Shown here: positions 31,524 through 33,766 of the stretch, in pieces
Position numbering within the stretch: the first letter of the stretch is position 1
How the letters are laid out: the number at the start of each line of letters is the position of its first letter
Assembly: GCA_021788115.1 (NCBI GenBank)
Contig: JAJYLA010000025.1
Location: 1 to 33,766, forward strand
Source: Actinomycetes bacterium
GTDB taxonomy: Bacteria; Actinomycetota; Acidimicrobiia; Acidimicrobiales; Palsa-688
DNA length: 33,766 nucleotides
Direction: 5' to 3'
Program-made: the position numbers and the translations under genes
The notes under the pieces: generated by a model
Database searches by the model: none
Seen by the model: only the letters and a program-made list of their open reading frames with translations
What the model was told of the DNA's origin: nothing

Positions 31524-32507
31524 TCAGCCGCCGGCGCCCAAGTCCCCGTCGTGCACCGACGGGTGGAGACCAGGATCAGAAGCGGCAACCGGCGGGTTCA
31601 CGGTGGCACCCCCGTCCGCCGGGTGCGGGTCGAGGGCGCTGCCAATGGCCGGCGATGCGTCGAGCAGCCCGTGCAACCGGCTGACCAGGCCGCTGAGCTC
31701 CATCGGCAGCACGATCTTCGTGGAGGATGCCGAGCCGATCTGCTTGAGGGTCTCGAGGTACTCGAGCTGCATCGTTGTCGCATCCACCTGCCGGGCGATC
31801 TCGACGATCCTCCCCAGGCCGCCCGACAGGCCCTCGGCGCGCAGCACCGCGGCGGCCCGCTCGCCCTCGGCCTGAAGGATCGCCGCCTGCTTCGTTCCCT
31901 CGGCGAGGGTGATCGCCGCCTGCTTCTGGCCCTCCGCCTCGGTCACGGCCGCCCGCCGGGTCCTCTCGGCGGACATCTGGCGGGTCATCGCGTCGAGCAC
32001 CCCGGGCGGCGGGTTGACCTCGCGGACCTCGACGGTCGTCACCTTCACGCCCCACCGCTCGGTCACCTCGTCGAGGCGCACCCTCAGGGCGGCGTTCATC
32101 TCCTCCCGCTTGGAGAGCACGTCGTCGAGGGGCATGTCGCCGACCACGCTTCGCAGGGTCGTCGCCGCCACGTTGAGGGCCGCCCGGGCGAAGTTCTGCA
32201 CCCGCAGCACCGACATGTCCGGGTCGACGACCTTGTAGAAGATGATGAAGTCGATCGAGATCGACGCGTTGTCCTTGGTGATCGCCGTCTGATGCGGTAT
32301 CTCCAGGAACTGCTCGCGGAGGTCCACCCAGTTGGTGCGGTCCGTCAGCGGGTTGATCAGCACCAGGCCCGGCCCGCGGGTGCCCACCGCCCGGCCGAGC
32401 CGGAACAGGACGATCCGCTGGTACTCCCGCACGATCCTCACCGCGGCCCCGAGCGCGACGAGCAGGACGAGGACGACGACCCCGACGATCACACCGACAA
32501 ACGCCAT
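31524..32507 (-). CDS. Slipin/SPFH (Band 7) membrane protein
   Basis: 327-residue stomatin-like protein. An N-terminal membrane hairpin or helix (residues 2-23) is followed by the Band 7 domain (REYQRIVLFRLGRAVGTRGPG, FLEIPHQTAITKDNASISID, EVREVNPPPGVLDAM) and an Ala/Glu-rich coiled-coil stretch at about 180-245. The C-terminal 35 residues are Pro/Asp/Gly-rich and probably disordered, beyond the usual slipin end. ATG follows the nfeD stop directly (TAAATG). Slipin and NfeD form membrane complexes, often assigned to membrane-domain organisation or quality control; the exact role is unknown. Confidence 0.93.
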   Translation of the reverse strand: MAFVGVIVGVVVLVLLVALGAAVRIVREYQRIVLFRLGRAVGTRGPGLVLINPLTDRTNWVDLREQFLEIPHQTAITKDNASISIDFIIFYKVVDPDMSVLRVQNFARAALNVAATTLRSVVGDMPLDDVLSKREEMNAALRVRLDEVTERWGVKVTTVEVREVNPPPGVLDAMTRQMSAERTRRAAVTEAEGQKQAAITLAEGTKQAAILQAEGERAAAVLRAEGLSGGLGRIVEIARQVDATTMQLEYLETLKQIGSASSTKIVLPMELSGLVSRLHGLLDASPAIGSALDPHPADGGATVNPPVAASDPGLHPSVHDGDLGAGG

Positions 32508-33002
32508 TTACTTCTCCTCTCCGGCCCGGCGCGCCCCTAGCTCCGTGAGGCCGGGGGGAGCCTCCTCGCCCCACACCTGCAGGTGCACGCCCGCTCGCCC
32601 CACGACCTGCACCGCGGCGCCGGAGCGCACGGGAGCGTTGACCGCCACCGCCGACCAGTCCTCGCCGTGCACCCTCACGAGCCCCTCGGGATCGAGGTCG
32701 CTGAGCGCGACCCCTTCGGCGCCGCCCTGCGCCAGGACCCGGTGCTCGGAGACCGCCCGCCGGCGCGACGACTTCGACAGGCCCCGCCACGCCAAGAACC
32801 CGACGCCCGCGGACGCGGTGAGGTCGCCGGCGAGGAGCACCCACACCAGCCGGGAGGCGCCTCCTGCCGCCAGCAGGATGAGCACCACCGCCGCCATCAC
32901 CCCGATCACCCCGGCCGCCAGGTGCGTGTGCGGGCCTGTGTGGAACCCGACGAGCGAGGCAAGCACCACCAGCCCCAACAGGATTCCGGCGATCACCCAC
33001 AT
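32508..33002 (-). CDS. NfeD-family membrane protein
   Basis: 164-residue partner of the downstream slipin. Three hydrophobic segments (about 2-20, 28-47, 52-71) are followed by a soluble OB-fold NfeD domain (residues about 95-145) with the conserved pattern GVALSDLDPEGLVRVHGEDW and a closing GVHLQVW. It is the short NfeD type without the ClpP-like protease domain. ATG with GAGAGGAGG 8 nt upstream; a TACCAT -10-like element lies at 33033-33038 on the minus strand. The stop abuts the slipin start, so the two are co-translated. Confidence 0.92.
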   Translation of the reverse strand: MWVIAGILLGLVVLASLVGFHTGPHTHLAAGVIGVMAAVVLILLAAGGASRLVWVLLAGDLTASAGVGFLAWRGLSKSSRRRAVSEHRVLAQGGAEGVALSDLDPEGLVRVHGEDWSAVAVNAPVRSGAAVQVVGRAGVHLQVWGEEAPPGLTELGARRAGEEK

Positions 33003-33032
33003 CGGGGACGCCTCCTCTCACGCTTTTCAACA

Positions 33033-33038
33033 ATGGTA
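33033..33038 (-). promoter_or_regulatory. Candidate -10 element of the nfeD-slipin unit
   Basis: TACCAT on the minus strand, 30 bp before the nfeD ATG, leaves room for the GAGAGGAGG ribosome-binding site. No convincing -35 is seen. Confidence 0.35.
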
Positions 33039-33154
33039 CATGCGCCGCGGAGTAACCGGCCCCGCGAACCTGGCTTTCTGCCCCGGCGGCGCGTCGCCGG
33101 CTCGAAACGGCCCTCTTTCCCGGCGAGCGCCGCTCGGGTGCCAACCTGAGGGGC

Positions 33155-33766
33155 ATGCGAACGCTGGCACCCGTGGTCGAATTGCGCCGGATGGCGTCAG
33201 GCGAGCGGACGCCACCGCTCCAGGTGTTGAAGACCGCACTGGCCGTGGGGCTCTCCTGGGAGGTCGTGACCGCGCTGCTCGGGCACACGGTGCCGGTCTT
33301 CGCCGCGCTGGCCGCCCTTTTGACCGTCCAGATCACCGTCTACCAGTCGGTGTCCCGGGCTTTGCAGCGGGTTCTCGGCGTGGTGGCCGGCGTCCTCGTC
33401 GCCTACCTCATCGCGCGTGAGGTCGGCCTGCACGCCTGGAGCGTCGGGCTGGTCGTGCTGTGCGCCCTCGCCGTCGGGTGGCTGCTCGGCCTCGGGCCTC
33501 AAGCCGCCATCCAGGTGCCGATCAGTGCCCTGCTGGTGATGGTGCTCGGGGCCGCCACGCCCGGATATGCGATCGACCGGATCGTCGACACCGCCGTGGG
33601 CGCGGCTGTCGGCGTGGCGGTCAACGCTGCCATCGTCGCGCCCACGAATCTCCTGCCGACGGCCGGGACGGTGACCTCGCTGGCCCGTGCTTTGAGGCTC
33701 CTGCTCGTCGAGATGTCCGACGCGGACTCGATCGGGGATCCGTCACGCACTGTCGGCTGGCTTGTC
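33155..33766 (+). CDS. FUSC / aromatic-acid-exporter-type membrane protein (partial, 3' end outside window)
   Basis: Open frame of 204 codons without a stop up to the window edge. After a short basic N-terminus (MRTLAPVVELRRMASGERTP) come about six hydrophobic segments, including VFAALAALLTVQITVYQSVS, VLGVVAGVLVAYLIAREVG and VDTAVGAAVGVAVNAAIVAP. The repeated G-V-x-G-x-x-x-A pattern and AALLTVQ block match the N-terminal half of FUSC/ArAE proteins. Substrate unknown; some relatives export hydroxylated aromatic acids. ATG at 33155 with GAGGGG only 1 nt away; ATG at 33191 is an alternative start. Divergent from nfeD. Confidence 0.8.
   Translation, partial: MRTLAPVVELRRMASGERTPPLQVLKTALAVGLSWEVVTALLGHTVPVFAALAALLTVQITVYQSVSRALQRVLGVVAGVLVAYLIAREVGLHAWSVGLVVLCALAVGWLLGLGPQAAIQVPISALLVMVLGAATPGYAIDRIVDTAVGAAVGVAVNAAIVAPTNLLPTAGTVTSLARALRLLLVEMSDADSIGDPSRTVGWLV

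Noticed and set aside
1-33766. tRNA, rRNA, IS elements or integrase and attachment sites
   Set aside because: No transposase or integrase motif, no rRNA block and no convincing cloverleaf or TTCRA arm context was seen on either strand.

Overview
The window is very GC-rich (well above 70% by eye), has many GTG starts, 4-11 nt gene overlaps, and dense long antisense ORFs that are shadows of real genes. Streptomyces/mycobacterial-type enzymes (PcaL fusion, Vdh, Lat, full-length Lhr, a mycothiol-dependent isomerase-type DinB protein) point to an actinobacterium. A deep-branching soil or aquatic lineage such as Acidimicrobiia is possible, but the sequence alone does not settle it. It is a chromosomal metabolic region. 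I see no tRNA, rRNA, CRISPR, prophage, IS element or plasmid function.

Layout. (1) 1-7408 (+): a complete protocatechuate branch of the beta-ketoadipate pathway in one tight operon, catI/pcaI-catJ/pcaJ-pcaF-pcaH-pcaG-pcaB-pcaL-pcaR. It takes protocatechuate to succinyl-CoA plus acetyl-CoA. Its IclR regulator is the last gene and a PcaR-like palindrome lies in the leader. (2) 7484-9202: a Val/Leu-type amino-acid dehydrogenase (-) divergent from a small receiver-like protein with a cysteine motif (+). (3) 9212-13495 (+): the large helicase Lhr, with a near-perfect actinobacterial LexA box and an apparently leaderless start. (4) 13527-15748 (-): threonine dehydrogenase (SDR type) and 2-amino-3-ketobutyrate CoA ligase, which convert threonine to glycine plus acetyl-CoA. 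(5) 15896-20345 (-): a membrane-anchored N,N-dimethylformamidase-beta-like protein, a DUF3048 lipoprotein, a DinB/maleylpyruvate-isomerase-like protein and a cytidylate-kinase-like protein. (6) 20491-22931 (+): MarR regulator plus 14-TM MFS drug exporter, with a 27-bp MarR-type operator. (7) 23037-24685: divergent EamA exporter (-) and XRE-cupin regulator (+), followed by a 17-bp tandem-repeat array. (8) 24920-26275 (+): a cyclic-2,3-diphosphoglycerate-synthetase-like P-loop protein whose 3' end overlaps the opposing operon. (9) 26188-31411 (-): lysine 6-aminotransferase, an aldehyde dehydrogenase and a fused alpha-beta 2-oxoacid dehydrogenase E1, translationally coupled and probably a lysine-catabolic cassette. 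(10) 31524-33002 (-): NfeD and slipin (SPFH) pair. (11) 33155-end (+): an FUSC/aromatic-acid-exporter-type membrane protein cut by the window edge.

The common theme is catabolism of aromatic acids and amino acids (Val/Leu, Thr, Lys) into acetyl-CoA, succinyl-CoA and possibly glutaryl-CoA, interspersed with exporters and their local regulators. The most interesting signals are the LexA box at the leaderless lhr, the lysine cassette with a fused E1, the cDPGS-like gene converging into it, recurrent leaderless promoters, and several short tandem repeats both in linkers and between genes. No gap exceeds 300 bases; the longest (24686-24919) is mostly the 17-bp array.
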